64,000 bases of DNA from Orientallactaga sibirica (GCA_036365145.1 JAEOAD010000015.1:36533501-36597500); one strand, 5' to 3'. Positions 21,110 to 33,189 are shown, numbered from the stretch's first letter. Notes: a model not told the origin generated them from the letters alone. Program-made: numbers and translations.

Positions 21110-21540
21110 GCCTGTGGTTATTTAGTCAGTGATAATATTGGATTTACTTTCATCTCTGAATTGCATCAAATGTCGCCAGTGACATTTAGCTGACACACAA
21201 GGAGGAGGCTGGCATTTTTAGGCTGTCAGCCTGTTACAGATGTAGAAGCGGATTGTGTTGGGGCATCTGGTTTATTGTTAATTAGATGGAGCCAGAGAGG
21301 TCTCCTCAGTGAGTGGGGTGGATAAGCCCTTCTATAGCTCCCGCTTCAAGCTGACTTCAACCCCATCCTAGAAATTAATGAGGCCCTGACAATTTTCCCA
21401 TTGTGATGGGAAATGCATTTAAGAAGTTTGGGGAGCAAAAGAGAAAGTGAGCTGTTCTCCATCTGTGGGCATATTTATATTTCAATTATGCCCTGATGAT
21501 GCGCTGTCTTTCTCTTTTGCAACTGAGGAATAAAGTGAAG
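21110..21540. promoter_or_regulatory. Candidate conserved non-coding element
   Basis: Repeat-free block with dense motifs of developmental enhancers: TTAATTAG (homeodomain-like) near 21280, 'AAATTAATGAGG' near 21370, 'TTTATATTTCAATTATGCC' near 21475, and 'TCATCTCTGAATTGCATCAAATG'-type AT words near 21150. No coding frame. The look is of a deeply conserved element, but conservation cannot be measured here. Confidence 0.3.
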
Positions 21541-21597
21541 GAAAACAGATTAGGATAGCCACTCATATTAGCTCAACATTTATGTTTGACAGATACT

Positions 21598-21745
21598 TGC
21601 TGAATACTTACTAGCTGTTTGACTCCAGGCTACTCCCTTAATCTCTTGACCTTTGTTTTCCCATGTGTAAATTGGGGGATAATTGCAGTTCTACCCAAGG
21701 GAGTTGTGAGTAGTAAAGGAATTAAAATAATCAATGTGTCTAGAG
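21598..21745 (+). repeat. MIR SINE remnant, plus strand
   Basis: 'CTAGCTGTTTGACTCCAGGC', 'CTTAATCTCTTGACCTTTG' and 'CCCATGTGTAAATTGGGGG' follow the MIR order: donor core, 'cctcagtttcc' region, 'aaaatgggg' region. Confidence 0.6.
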
Positions 21746-22114
21746 GAGTTCCAGGTACCACTTGCCTTTTTCCATCCCTGTCATATGTGATGAATAAGGT
21801 GTAGGGAGTTACAAGACTGAAGAAGATGCCTACCATCCCTCAAGTAACTTCCACTCTGGTGGAGGGATGGACATTTCTGTTACCACTTCTAGGAATGAAT
21901 TATTGAAAGATTCTGGGATTTGGGGACTTGCAAGATGTATGATGAAAGTTCATGCTTAGAAGATCCTCTAAATTTATGGTCCTTACATTTTTATGGGTAT
22001 ATGGTGCTGTGTGATTTTTTAAATTTAATTAATTAATAGGTGTGTGTATCCTTGCTCATATGTATGAGTGCAAACCTTCCATCAGTTTTCAAAAAGTATT
22101 TTTATTTATTTGAG

Positions 22115-22316
22115 GGCTGGAGAGATGGCTTAGCAGTTAAGGCATTTGCCTGCAAAACCAAAGGATCCCCGTTTGATTCTCTTGGATCCACGTAAGCCAG
22201 ATGCACAAGGGGGTGCACGCACCTGGAGTTCGTTTGCAGTGGCTGGAGGCTCTGGCACGCCCATTCTCTCTCTCTGCCTCTTTCTCTCTCTTAAGTAAAT
22301 AAATAAAATATATTTT
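22115..22316 (+). repeat. B2-type SINE, plus strand, with 23-bp TSD, inserted in another SINE's tail
   Basis: GGGCTGGAGAGATGGCTTAGCAG to 'CTTAAGTAAATAAATAAA'. The flanks 22092-22114 and 22317-22339 are identical over 23 bp and correspond to the T-rich tail of the minus-strand SINE that follows. So this copy landed in that older copy's tail. Confidence 0.92.
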
Positions 22317-22519
22317 AAAAGTATTTTTATTTATTTGAGAGGAGAGAGATAGAGAGAGAAAGGGAATGAATGAGTGCATTAGGATCTCTTGCTGCTGCAA
22401 ATGAACTCTGATGCATGTAACACTTTATGCATCTGACTTTACCTGGGTACTGGGGAATTGAATCATAGACAACAGGCTTTGCATGCAAGCACCTTTAACT
22501 TTTGAGCCATCTCCTGAGC
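22317..22519 (-). repeat. B2-type SINE, minus strand (host of the nested copy)
   Basis: Reverse copy with (GA)n tract, 'CAAATGAACTCTGATGCATG', 'TACTGGGGAATTGAATC' and a 5' end decayed to GAGCCATCTCCTGAGCT. More diverged than its guest, as expected for a host. Confidence 0.85.
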
Positions 22520-22523
22520 TCTA

Positions 22524-22757
22524 CTTTCTACTGTTTTGAGGCAGTTTCTAGATTTTCACCACTATATTTGTCATGCTTGATGGTCTACAAGCTTCCTGAG
22601 GATTCTCCTAAAACTACTTCCCATCCCACCATAGAGTGCAGTGATTGCAGACATCCACCACAGCATCTGGCTTTATGTGGGGTCTGGGGATCTAAATTCA
22701 GGTGTCATTCTTGTGCAGCAAGTGCTTTATCTGCCAAACCATCTCCCCAACCTGATT
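22524..22757 (-). repeat. B4-like composite SINE, minus strand
   Basis: 'CTACAAGCTTCCTGAGGATTC' is a decayed B1-like middle. 'CAGCATCTGGCTTTATGTGG', 'GGGGATCTAAATTCAGG', 'AGCAAGTGCTTTATCTGCC' and CCATCTCCCCAACC form the tRNA-like head in reverse. Confidence 0.55.
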
Positions 22758-22783
22758 TTTGTGATAAAAAAATATTTAGTTAA

Positions 22784-22937
22784 GCTAGGCATGGTGGCAC
22801 ATGCCTTTAATCCCAGCATTTGGGAGGCAGAAGTAGGAGGATCATCATGAGTTTGAGGCCATCCCGAGACTGCATAGTGAATTCCAGGTCAGCCTATGCT
22901 AGAGCAAAACCCTATCTTGAAAAAAAAAAAAAACCCC
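22784..22937 (+). repeat. B1 SINE, plus strand
   Basis: 'GCTAGGCATGGTGGCACATGCC', TTTAATCCCAGCATTTGGGAGG, 'GAATTCCAGGTCAGCC' and an A14 tail. The A and B boxes of the 7SL-type promoter are recognisable. Confidence 0.92.
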
Positions 22938-22949
22938 AAAGTTATTTAT

Positions 22950-23157
22950 TGGTTTATATATGTATTTATTTATTTGCAAGGAGAGAGAAAGAGAGAGAGA
23001 GAATGAATGAGTGCACCAGGTCCTCTGGCCACTGAAAACGAATTCCAGATGCATGCTTCACTGTGTGCATCTGGCTTTATGTGGGCACTGGGAAATTAAA
23101 CTAGGGTTGTTAGGCTTTGCAGGCAAGTGCCTTAACCATTAAGAAATCTCTCTATTC
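22950..23157 (-). repeat. B2-type SINE, minus strand
   Basis: TTTATTTATTTGCAAGG tail, (GA)n, 'CCAGATGCATGCTTCAC', 'GGCACTGGGAAATTAAAC' and a decayed 5' end AAATCTCTCTATTC. Confidence 0.85.
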
Positions 23158-23159
23158 AT

Positions 23160-26100
23160 GATCTGTGTGATTTTAAATGTCAGGAGGTGATCTGCAGTGA
23201 CAAATGCTGGGCTGTTCATTACTTGTGCCTCCCTTTCCTGTGCACACAGACTGTTCCAGTCTCCCCAAAGGTGAGCAGATGGGATGGATGCTATTGCCAG
23301 GCCTGGGTCTGAAGTTTCCTTTACTCCCTCTTTCCACCTCTAGCTGGTGGAGAATACCTTAAGGTCTTGTCAGGGAGCAGAGCCATGATGTGGAAGGTGC
23401 CTGGGTATCCAAAGGAGCCTGAGGCAGGTTGTCTATCTAGGAACAATAGCAGCAAAATAAGTGTCCATTGCATCATGCCATTGAGATTTCAGGATTCAGC
23501 AGGTAGCAAAATATTCATAGATTCAGTCACTTTTGGGGAGCTGTATAGAGCAAGAGGTCTCTGGGGCCTGGAGCTGAAAGGAGCCTTTTCTGACAGAGCC
23601 TCCTTCTCATTCTATCCCCATCATTTTTCCTCTGGAGCAGCTTCCCTAGCCCTGCAGGTTCTCAAAATGTAGGTCTTAGTGGCTCCATCCAGAGGTAAGT
23701 GTGGATTTTAGAAGGTGGGGCAGAAGGCTATTTGCTGTGGCCATACTCCTGTGGCTGGGCTCCCTGTGACCAGTTCAGAAACCTGGCTAGAGTCCATGTT
23801 CTTGGGGATATGACTGTGGCATGTTGAAGGCTCTCACAGCAGCCCCTTCCCCTTCTTTCTAGGAAGAACTGCCAGCATGCTTCCATCTGACTCCCTGAAC
23901 CAGCAGACACTACTGTGTATACAAAAATAGTCTGTACTTTATGCTTAAGATGACCTGGATGAGCTTTGGTTTCAGCTCGCAGCATCCCCAAAGCAACTGG
24001 GCACATGGTTAAGAAGTGTTAGCTCTGCGAGGGCCAGGCTGCAGTCTGGGCATCCTGGTGTCTGAACTTTACACTTTAAGAAGCTGAACCACTAGGCTGT
24101 AAAGGTGGCAGAGGTGAGGAGGGCATGCGAGAATTTTTCCTCCTGAGCGGGAAGGCCTCTCTTTGTGCACTTTGTGAACCAAAGCTGGGTCACCTCCTCT
24201 GGGAAGTCGTTCCAATTCACACAGACTTGCTGCTCAGGTGCCTCATCTATTAAAGGCAGATGCTCACCCAGAGACCTGGGCAAAGGATGAAACAAGATGA
24301 TGCAGATTATGCAGTCTGTTCAGAGCAGGGTGGCAGCTGCAGTGGGTGCTGATAGTTCTGTGAGGAGACTCAGCAGGATTCTGGTTTGCAGAGAGGCACA
24401 CTCAGGACATCAATGTTAACGCTTGAATTGAAGAAAGAGGACCCAGCCTATCCCTAGAAACCGGGAAGGGTGTCCAAGAGAGGCAAAAGCTGGGTTCAGT
24501 CATTTGTCTTCTGGGAAGAAAGATCCTTATAAGTGAGAACCCCAAACTGTCTTTCAATATAGTCTTCCAGAAAACACTAAAGAGAACCTAAAGGGAATGG
24601 GAAAGGTGCTCATGGAGAACTGGAGCAATCTGGTGGCCATTTTATCTCTATCAAAACTGAGGTTCGAGAGGGCAATTCAGCTCCTCAAAGTCATAGAGCC
24701 ATTAAGCAGCAGATCTGGCGGTAGAGCCCCAGTTTGTGAGACTCGGTTGCTTTATGTCTTGCCTTCAGTTGGGCCCAGGTCCCAAATGAGCCACGACAGC
24801 AGCTGTAGGGGCAGAGAACCAAGAGTGGCCTCCTGGTTGGAAGTGCCAGAAAGGGTAGCTGGAAACCTCTGAATGCCACTGAACAGAAATCGTGAGCCTT
24901 CTCTGGGGCCAATAGAAAAATATGGGGGTCCTGTGGACTCGTCATTTCCTGTCCCAGAGATGGCTTTCCCCTCCAGCTGGCAGGGCATGAAAGCCAGCAG
25001 GATTGCACATGATGCCTGCTCCCTGTAGATTAACGCTTGTTTGCAATGGCCATATACGCCGCGCCTTTGCTCTATGTAAATAACAACATAAAAGGCAGGT
25101 CCTGGCATTGTGCAATTCCACAGTCCCGGTGCAGTTCTTCTGTCCCTTGGAGCAGGCAGCTTCCAGCAGAAAGATGTTTAGATACTAATGGATTCTACCT
25201 GTGTTGTCATCTAAACAGCAAACACTTTTGCAGCTGCATAATGTCTTTCCCATTTCAGGTGCAATGCTGAGTGGAGGTGGATTTCTGGGCTATTATTTTT
25301 AGTATGCTGAGGAGGACCTTAGAGATTAGAGCTGGTAAGGAGGTTTTTTGTGGTTGGATATAATCTCTAAAAACGGAAAGAGACCAAAGAGGTGGTGGTT
25401 TTTTTAATGGTAAAACCTGAGATAAAAGACTAAAATATTTATGTTGCCTTTTAAACCTGACTTTTCTAGGGTTAGAAATTTAGCATCCATCTTTTATTAT
25501 ATGTTGTCAGCCTTGTGGTGGCTCCCAGTTGTGGAGGTGCAAGAATGCACAGCAGACAGTTTTATTTCTCTTTTTTACATGAGTTGTCTCTGGCCTCTGA
25601 CTGAGCCCTGAGCAGTGTGTGTCTCTGGTAATTCACTCAAACACTTGTATATTAGAGATGGCCTCAGTGGCATGGAGCTTTGAATATACTGGAGGCCTTT
25701 TCCTTCTCACCTTCTTGTGGTTGTTGCCAAGTCAGATGATTTGTGGAAAACCAACCTCTGATTACTAGTGAAGTCACAAATAAGTTCAGGACTAGAGTGC
25801 AATATAGGAGGCAGCCCAGTCCACCAGAGGAGGGGAGTTGGAGGGGTTGGTCCTGTCACATGTGTAGAGGCAGCTGCATGGTGCACAACAGTGCAGGATA
25901 GTTTGCAGGGAGACAGAGGTGGCCTGCAGTCTCCCATCTGCCATTGTCCTCCATGAGGCTGGAAATTCCTATGCCTTTCAGAATGCTAGTGCTCTTATCT
26001 GTGGGCTGATAGCAGTTTCTACCTTATAGGAATAAGAGCAAATAAGATATGTAAAATTCCAGTCAGTGATTCTCCATAAATTCTGGGTTTTGTCCCCTTT

Positions 26101-26300
26101 GGGCTTAATTTATCTTGGGTTTGCTGTAGTTCTGGTCTTTCTATGTTTTCATTGGGTTAGAAGTTGGGATGAGGAAAACAAAGAATCCCATGGTGGTGGA
26201 GATATAAGGATATTGTGAGTCCTGTTTTCTTTCTTTCTGTGAGCCCTGTTTTCTGTCAAACATTTGACATTTTTGAATGTCAGAATGTTGTATTACAGAC
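23160..26300. other. Unique non-coding DNA
   Basis: No gene, exon or full repeat recognised. A MIR remnant lies at 24640-24765. A compact motif-rich stretch at 25020-25270 ('TTTGCAATGGCCATATACGCC', 'TATGTAAATAACAACATAAAAGG' in words) could be conserved. Open frames (for example 23367-23672, 24752-25108) are unsupported. Confidence 0.5.
24640..24765 (-). repeat. MIR-type remnant, minus strand
   Basis: 'ACTGAGGTTCGAGAGGGC', 'CAAAGTCATAGAGCCATTAAG' and 'GATCTGGCGGTAGAGCCCC' match the reversed MIR pattern. Confidence 0.5.
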
Positions 26301-26302
26301 TT

Positions 26303-26372
26303 TATTTTCTGGTGCTGGAGATCCAATCCACTGACTCAGGAATGTGAGGCAAGCTCTCTCTGACTTTCCACT
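26303..26372 (-). repeat. Decayed ID-like SINE, minus strand
   Basis: 'GGTGCTGGAGATCCAATCC' and 'GAGGCAAGCTCTCTCTGAC' keep the B box and the 'CTTGCC' region of ID in reverse. Old. Confidence 0.45.
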
Positions 26373-29300
26373 CTCTCTTTTTCTTTTGTAGAAGGTCTCT
26401 TTTTACTCATCAAGGGAATGATCCAACATGAGGACATCACAATCATAAATCTATATGTGCCAAACACAGGTGCACTACAGGTTATAAAACAAAACCTATT
26501 TGACAACAAAACAGAAATCAACACCAACCCCATCATAGCTGGGAACTTTAATACTCCCCTATCATGAATAGATGGATCATCCAAACAGAAAATCAACAGG
26601 GAAATAATAGAGCTCAGCAACACTATAGATCAACCAGAACTAAAGGACATCTACAGAACTTTCCATCTCAACTTTACAGAACGCACATTCTTCTCAGCAG
26701 CCTGCAGAACCTTCCCCCAAATAGATCATATCTTAGGCCATAAAGCATGCCTCCATAAATTCATGAATATTGATATAACTTCCTGCATCATATCAGATCA
26801 CAATGATTTAAAGCTAGAAATTAACAACAATGGACACATCAAGAACTCCACCAGCTCCTGGAGACTAAATGATACACTTTTAAACAATGAATGGATTGAA
26901 GAAGAAATCAAAAACGAAATTGTAAAATTTCTAGAATTGAATGCCAATGAAAACAGAACCTACCAAAACTTATGGGATACAATGAAGGCGGTCCTAAGGG
27001 GAAAATTCATAGCACTAAATGCCTTTATAACAAAGATGGAGAGATCCCAGATTAATAACCTATCCATCCACCTACAGGCATTGGAAAAACAAGAAGCATC
27101 CAACACTAAGAACTCTAGACAGAAAAAAGTAATCAAGATCAGAACAAAAATTAATGAATTGGAGACTAAGAAAACAATTAAGAAAATGGATGAAATGAAG
27201 AGCTGGTTTTTGAAAAAATAAGCAAGATTCACAAACCCTTGGCTAATTTGATCAAATAAAAACAAGAGCAGTATCAAATTAACAAAATCAGAAATGAAAA
27301 AGGGGAGGTTGCAACAGACATCAATGAAATTGGAAGAATCATCAGGACTTACTTCCAAAACTTCTACCCCACAAAATTGGATAATCTGAAAGAAATGGAT
27401 GAATTCCTAGACACATACCACCTACCAAAACTAAACCCAAAGCAGATTAATCTCCTAAATAAACCTATCACATTCATGGAGAGCAAAAAGGTAATCAAAA
27501 ACCTCCCCCAAAAGAAAAGTTCAGGACTGGATGGCTTCTCAGCTAAATTCTATCTGACCTTCATTAAAGAACTGAAGCCAATTTTTCTCAAACTGTTTCA
27601 CATAATCAGAGAACAAGGAATTCTCCTCAATTCCTTTTAGGAGGCTATCATCACCCTAATACCAAAACCAGACAGAGATTCAACAAGAAAATAAAACTAG
27701 GCCTATATCATTGATGAAATAAGATGCAAAGATCCTGAACAAAATCCTTGCAAACTGAATTCAACAACACATCAAAAGCATTTTCCACCTTGATCAAGCA
27801 GGATTCATCCCAAGGATTCAGGGATGGTTCAGCATACAGAAATCATTCAAAATAATACACCACATAAATAAATTTAAGCACAAGAACCGCATGATCATTC
27901 CAATAGATGCAGAGAAGGCCTTTGATAAAATACAACATCACTTCATGATCAAAACACTGGAGAGTATGGGCATGAACAGTTTATATCTTAACATAATAAA
28001 AGCTATATTTAAAGCACCGAAAGCCCAAATAATGCTTAATGGGGTAAGACTCAAGGACTTCTCAATGAGATCAGGAATAAGGCAGCAGTGTCCATTCTCA
28101 CCACTGCTCTTCAAGATAGCACTAGAAGTCCTAGCCCAAGTAATAAAACAGGAAAGAAATTAAAGGGATACAACTTGGCAAGGAAGAAGCCAAGTTAGTC
28201 CTATTTGCAGGTGACATGATCCCATACATAAGTGACCCAAAAGTCTCCATCTCAAAACTTTTAGTGGTGATTAATTCCTTCAGTAAAGTAGCAGGATAGA
28301 AAATCAGGCACAAAAATCAGTAGCCTTTCTATGTTCAAATGACAAATATACAGAGAAAGAAATCAGCAAGGCAGTTCCATTTTCAAAAGTCACAAAAGAA
28401 ACAAATACCTTGGAATAACACTAACCAAGGATGTGCAGGACTATATAATGAAAACATAAAAACACTCAAGAAAGAAATTAAGGACTTGAGAAGATGGAAA
28501 GACCTCACATGCTTCCTGGATAGGTAGAATTAATATTGTGAAAATGGTAATTCTACCAAAAACAATATACAGATTTAATGCAATAACAACAAAAATTCCA
28601 GAATCATTCTTCACAGAGAGAAAAAATGATCTCAAAATTCATATGGAATGGCAGCTGGCCTCAGATATCCAAACATATCCAAAGAAACACCTCTGGAGGT
28701 ATCACCATACCCAATTTCAAGCTATACTACAATCCCATAGTAACAAAACCAGCATGGTACTGGCATAAAAAAAACAAACATATATATCAATGGAACAGAA
28801 TTGAAGTCCCAAACCTACAAGCAGCTGCAGCTACTTGATCTTTTACCAAGTTGCCAATAATGTAGACTGGAGAAAAGATAGCATCTTTAACAAATGATGC
28901 TAGACAAAACAGATAACCACATGTAGAAAAATGAAACTAGAACCACTCATCTCACAATATACAGAAATCAACTCCAAATGGATTAAAGACCTCAATAAAA
29001 GATGTGAAATTCTTCAGCTACTAGAAGAAAAAAATAGGAGTAACTCTCCACAATATAATAGGAGTGGTGACATACTTCCTGAACAATACCCTAGTAGCTC
29101 AGAAAATTAAATAATCTCTCAACCAGTGGGATCTCATGAAGCTAAAAAGCTTTTGCACAGATAAACATAAGCAGAGCCAATAAGTTACCCACTGAATGCC
29201 AGCTGTACTACTGACAAAGGCCTACTCTCTAGAATCTACAAAGAACTCAAAAACTAAACAAAAAACCCCTCAAATAACCCACTGATTAGGGAGTTCTGTA

Positions 29301-29430
29301 TTTAAGTGGCCAACACACACTTGAGAAAATGTTCAACATCCATAATCATCAGGGAAATGAAAATTAAAATAACTATGAGAGTCTCCCTTGCTCCAGTAAG
29401 GATGGCAATCATTAAAAAAATCAAATGACA

Positions 29431-29729
29431 CTTGAAAGGCAGAGGTATCCGGGCGTGGTGACACATGTCTTTAATCCCAGCACTAGGGAGGCAGAGGTAG
29501 GTGGATCACCGTGAGTTAGAGGCCACCCTGAGACTACATAGTGACTTCCAGGCTGACCTGGACTAGAGTGAAACCTTACCTCAAAAAAACAAAAACAAAA
29601 CAAAACAGAACAAAAAGGCAGAGGTAGCAGGATCATGGTGAGTTCAAGGCAACCCTGAGACTACATAGTGAGTTCCAGGTCAGCTTGGAATAGGGTGACA
29701 CTTTACATTGTAAACCCCCCCCCCAAAAA
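29431..29729 (+). repeat. Truncated B1 inside LINE-1, itself split by another B1
   Basis: The LINE-1 sequence AAAAAATCAAATGACA occurs at 29415-29430 and 29730-29745, a 16-bp target duplication around this unit. The outer B1 lacks its first 30 or so bases, starts 'GGCAGAGGTAGCAGGATC' and is split after 'GGCAGAGGTA'. Its tail contains an unusual C10-11 run before A11. Confidence 0.88.
29448..29613 (+). repeat. B1 SINE nested in a B1, plus strand
   Basis: Full-length B1 (TCCGGGCGTGGTGACACATG, TTTAATCCCAGCACT) with an A-rich tail (CAAAA)n. It is flanked by AAAGGCAGAGGTA at 29435-29447 and 29614-29626. That 13-bp duplication falls within the outer B1. Confidence 0.92.
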
Positions 29730-31694
29730 AAAAAATCAAATGACAACAAATGTTGCTGAGGATGTGGGGAAAGGAGAACCCTTATTCACTGTTGATGGGA
29801 ATGAAAACTGTATGACTTCCACTATGGAAGTCAATATGGAGATTCTTGAAAAAGATAAATATAGAACTACCAACTGACCCAATTATTCCCTTACTGGGCA
29901 TTTACCCTACATGTTCCACTCTTCACTACAGAGATATTTACTTAACCATGTTTACAGCTGCTCAATTCATAATAGCTAAGAACTGGAATCAACCCAGGTG
30001 CCCATCATTGGATGAATGCATAGTGAAGTTGTGGTACATTTACACAATGGAATTCTACTCAGCAGTAAGGAAAAATGATACATTGAAATTTGTATGGAAA
30101 TGGATGGATTTAGAAGAGATCATACACAGCAAGCACACACAATCACCAAAAGACAAATGTCACATGTTCTTCCTCATATGCAGTTCCTAACCAGGATCAG
30201 CCTGAGTTGCTGACATACCAGATAGGCAACTTGCAGTACAGACAATAGGGATGGAAGGGTTTGGGGGGGAGGGGCAGAGGGTGGGGGAGAATAAACATAA
30301 AATTAGACCCAAAATGAACTGGAGCCACAGAAACCTTTCTTGCCGGTAGACTAAAAGATATAACCCTCAACAGGAGTATAGGGGGGATGCCCAAAAAGAA
30401 GGGCCCTGGAGAGGGGAGGATGAAGCCTAACCTTTTAAAAACTTTGGCTCTGACCTTAACTGCCAGTACCAGACATAGGTGCTATCCACATTGAGCTGTT
30501 GATTGGAGAGACCTACAAGGTCCCCAAAATGAGACAGGCTTCTGTCAAAACACTTGATTATTCATCTGAGGTCAAAGATAAGACCCTATTGCTGAAGATA
30601 CCATGTGCTGCTGGCACAGAGCAAGACCATTCTGGAATCTGGAAGAGACCCAGTCCCCAGACAGCCCATCTAGTGCTGGAAAGCACTACATGAGCTACTG
30701 GGGGAAGGTGGCCAACAATGGTGTGAGCAAGCAGGGGTCTAAGCTATTCAGAAACAACCAGTCTGAAAAGAAGTACACACCAGTGCAATGGTGGCACACA
30801 GCCTTGGTGGGTAACCAATGGATTTCTGATTGGCTAAGAGATCCATTCAGTGGAAAGGAACCCATATCTGGAACTAGGAACCAGGTCTGAATCCTATGGA
30901 GACAAAGAGTCTGTTCTCCAATGTCAAGGTCCCACTAGTCTTTGGCTAAAAGAGGGGCCCCATCCATCAAACTCTACTAAATAATGCTTATCCAATTTAA
31001 CCAATGTTGAGTTTACTCTCCATTGGAGAATCTGTTTTTCTTTTTCAGAAGGTAGTGAGACCAGAGGAGACCTCTTGCATCTCAGTCAAGTCCCAAGGAA
31101 ACCACAGAGGAAGAGGGGAGATGAGAAGAGAGCTGCTTCCATGGTGAGCCTGACAAGCAGTTCCATGGTGAAGGAGACAGACGCAGAGGACACTCAACAC
31201 ATACCAAACAGAGATCTAGGGGCTCCCAAGAGCTCATCACTGAAGTAGACTTAAAACTCACCCACGACGGCTCAGGGAATTTTGCAGAAAAGGGGGTGGA
31301 AAGAATGTAAGAGTCATGGGTTGGTATGTCATGCCCAGAGGCACTGCCTCCCCTCAATAACTGACTACTGCTCCACAATGCATAACCTACAACCCTATGG
31401 GGAATACCAGCAACCCCACTGAGGAGATCCCCTGCAGAATGGGGGCAGAGACGAGGGAAAAGATGGTACCAACACATGATGTATCCATACAAAGTATATT
31501 CTTAACAATAATAAAAAAAGAATGCTCTGGCCAATAGCTGGTCAGACCCAGAGGCATGAAAGCAGAACTTTAGCTGCAACCTAAGAGAAATCTAGGAGTG
31601 TTGGGACAGCAGCTCTGTGCCCCAGGGGCAGCCCATGCTTCAAACACCAGTGCCTTGCCCTGAAACTCAGTGGGGAATACTGTTCATCTGGGTA

Positions 31695-31850
31695 ATGGTA
31701 TCTCTGTGTTAGGAAGCACTTACTGAATGCCTGCACTCTACATTACACATATGAACTCCTTTAATCATCATCAACTTATCTACACATCTCTTTCAAGTGA
31801 GGAAACCAAGGCTGAATAACTTACTGAAGGTCACACATCTACAGGAGTCA
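31695..31850 (-). repeat. MIR-type remnant, minus strand
   Basis: 'CACTTACTGAATGCCTGC', 'CTCCTTTAATCATCATCAAC', 'GTGAGGAAACCAAGGCTGA' and 'ACTGAAGGTCACACATC' appear in the order of a reversed MIR. Confidence 0.6.
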
Positions 31851-32376
31851 AGTTCTTCTGGTCTTTCTCTCCTCCAGAAGTTGGGGCCTATTTTAGTAAA
31901 CTCACTTATTTGGTGTCTCCCATGACAGAAGCATGCTGCCCACAGATTTATTGTATGAGAAAGCTACTAATTTGGAAATCATTGTTCAGCTGGGAATGGG
32001 AGGGAAGGGAAGAAGAAATTGCATGATATGACAAGATGGGAAATTAGAGGTGGCTAAAATTAAGAGATATTACTCACACTCTCAGACCTACTCCTACACC
32101 TGTTTTTCTTCCCGTTCGCCTTCTTTGTTCTTGTCTCTGGTTTTGAGTAGGGCTGGTGAGAGGAAACAGAAATCTCCAGTGCCTAGAGTGGTCTCCTTGC
32201 TAGACTTTGTGTGGGAAGGTGTGCGGGAGCCATTGCAATTTCAGCCTTCCTTTGTCTTTTTCTTCTGAGTCTCCATGTTCAAGTAATCCCCCTCCTCCAC
32301 TTGTCGAAAGCGCTGAAAATTGGAAAGTTTGTCAATAAGAGTTCTGGGTAGTGGGTGGGAGCAGAAGTTGGATGGG

Positions 32377-32493
32377 GGAGTAGGGAGGGAGAGAGGAAAG
32401 GCTGGAGGATGGGAAGAAGAGGGGGAAAGGAGGACATGGGAAAGGGAGAGAGGAGGAGTAAAAGGAGCAAAAGGGAGGAAAGAAGGAAAATTT
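32377..32493 (+). repeat. Polypurine tract
   Basis: About 117 bases of almost only G and A (GGGAGGGAGAGAGG..., AAGAAGAGGGGGAAAGG...). Such tracts can adopt triplex H-DNA and give spurious ORFs on both strands. Confidence 0.85.
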
Positions 32494-32807
32494 CCTAGTT
32501 TCTCATAATTAAGTATGCTATCTGCTGTAGGAATTTTCTTTTCAAGTTCAAAAAGTTCTTTATTTTAGAGAACTTTTCTTTTTAATCATCAGTGGATATT
32601 AGATTTGGTCAAATATTTTTCCTGTATCTATTGATATGATCATGCAGTTTTCTTCTTTAACTCCTGAAGTGATGTACCGTATTAATTATCATTTATTCCC
32701 TGAGAATTAATTGAGCACCTACTGTGTGCTAGAAAGGCATTCTAATTGCAAACACGATACTGTAAGGCTTCTGGAGTTTACGTGCTCTTCCCCTCACCTT
32801 AGAGTCT

Positions 32808-32934
32808 GACTTGGTAGCCAAGGCTAGACTAGATCTCACTAAGCTATCCAGGCTGGTCTTGAACTCATGGCAGCATCTCTGTCTCAGTCTCCTAAGTGTT
32901 GGGATTACAGCTATGTGCTGCCATTCCTGGCTGA
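32808..32934 (-). repeat. Old B1/proto-B1 element, minus strand
   Basis: 'GACTTGGTAGCCAAGGC', 'GGCTGGTCTTGAACTCATGG' and 'GTGTTGGGATTACAGC' match the reverse of an early B1. It lacks the CCTTTAATCC change shared by the younger copies. Confidence 0.65.
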
Positions 32935-33189
32935 GCTTACATGCTTGTGGGGAAGACAGTGTGGATAGACAGACCAGGTTATGATGTTATCCTGGTGATA
33001 AGAGAGATACTGAGTTGGGAAGACTGGGCCTCTTTCTCTAAGTTGGATGGCCAGGGAAGACCTCCTGAGGAGGCAGCATTTGAGGTTAGAAGGATAAAAA
33101 GAGTCAACCAGGTGGCATTCAGGAGGAAGCTCATTCCAGTCCCTGGCCTAGGATTTGACTGCATCATCATATGTACTTTCCACCGAAGT

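Larger units (their letters stand above)
19449..22091. other. Unique non-coding DNA with candidate conserved block
   Basis: No gene found. It includes AT-rich DNA at 19700-20200, a MIR end near 20650 and a TF-motif-rich block at 21110-21540 (see separate entry). Confidence 0.5.
26397..30190 (+). pseudogene. LINE-1 ORF2 (endonuclease/reverse transcriptase) pseudogene
   Basis: ORF2p makes the target nick and copies LINE-1 RNA into DNA. Here the reading frame survives only in pieces. 26763-27221 holds the endonuclease end ('IDHILGHK' and the 'SDH' catalytic motif nearby) and the linker '[12 protein letters not shown]'. 27377-27640 begins the RT ('KKSSGLDGFSAKFY'). 27891-28163 has RT motif A ('DAEKAFDKIQ') and an altered RQGCP box (RQQCP). 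Near 28205 the F-A-D-D active site reads F-A-G-D. 28538-28838 and 29846-30190 hold the C-terminal domain. An in-frame stop lies near 26566. The damaged catalytic box and broken frame exclude activity. Confidence 0.9.
26395..31519 (+). mobile_element. 5'-truncated LINE-1, plus strand (about 5.1 kb with nested B1s)
   Basis: The element starts within the ORF2 endonuclease domain at about 26397 and runs through ORF2 (to about 30190), then a long 3' UTR (about 1.3 kb, purine-rich with 'GGTTTGGGGGGGAGGGG' near 30258). It ends with 'AATAATAAAAAAAG' near 31519. Numerous stops and frameshifts mean it is dead. Two B1 copies interrupt it at 29431-29729. No clean target-site duplication was found. Confidence 0.9.

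Noticed and set aside
26763..27221. 152-codon ORF, the longest in the window, as a host gene
   Set aside because: Its residues match the LINE-1 ORF2 endonuclease end and linker, with stops on both sides; it is a dead transposon fragment.
31082..31492. 136-codon minus-strand ORF
   Set aside because: Lies antisense to the 3' UTR of the LINE-1 at 26395-31519.
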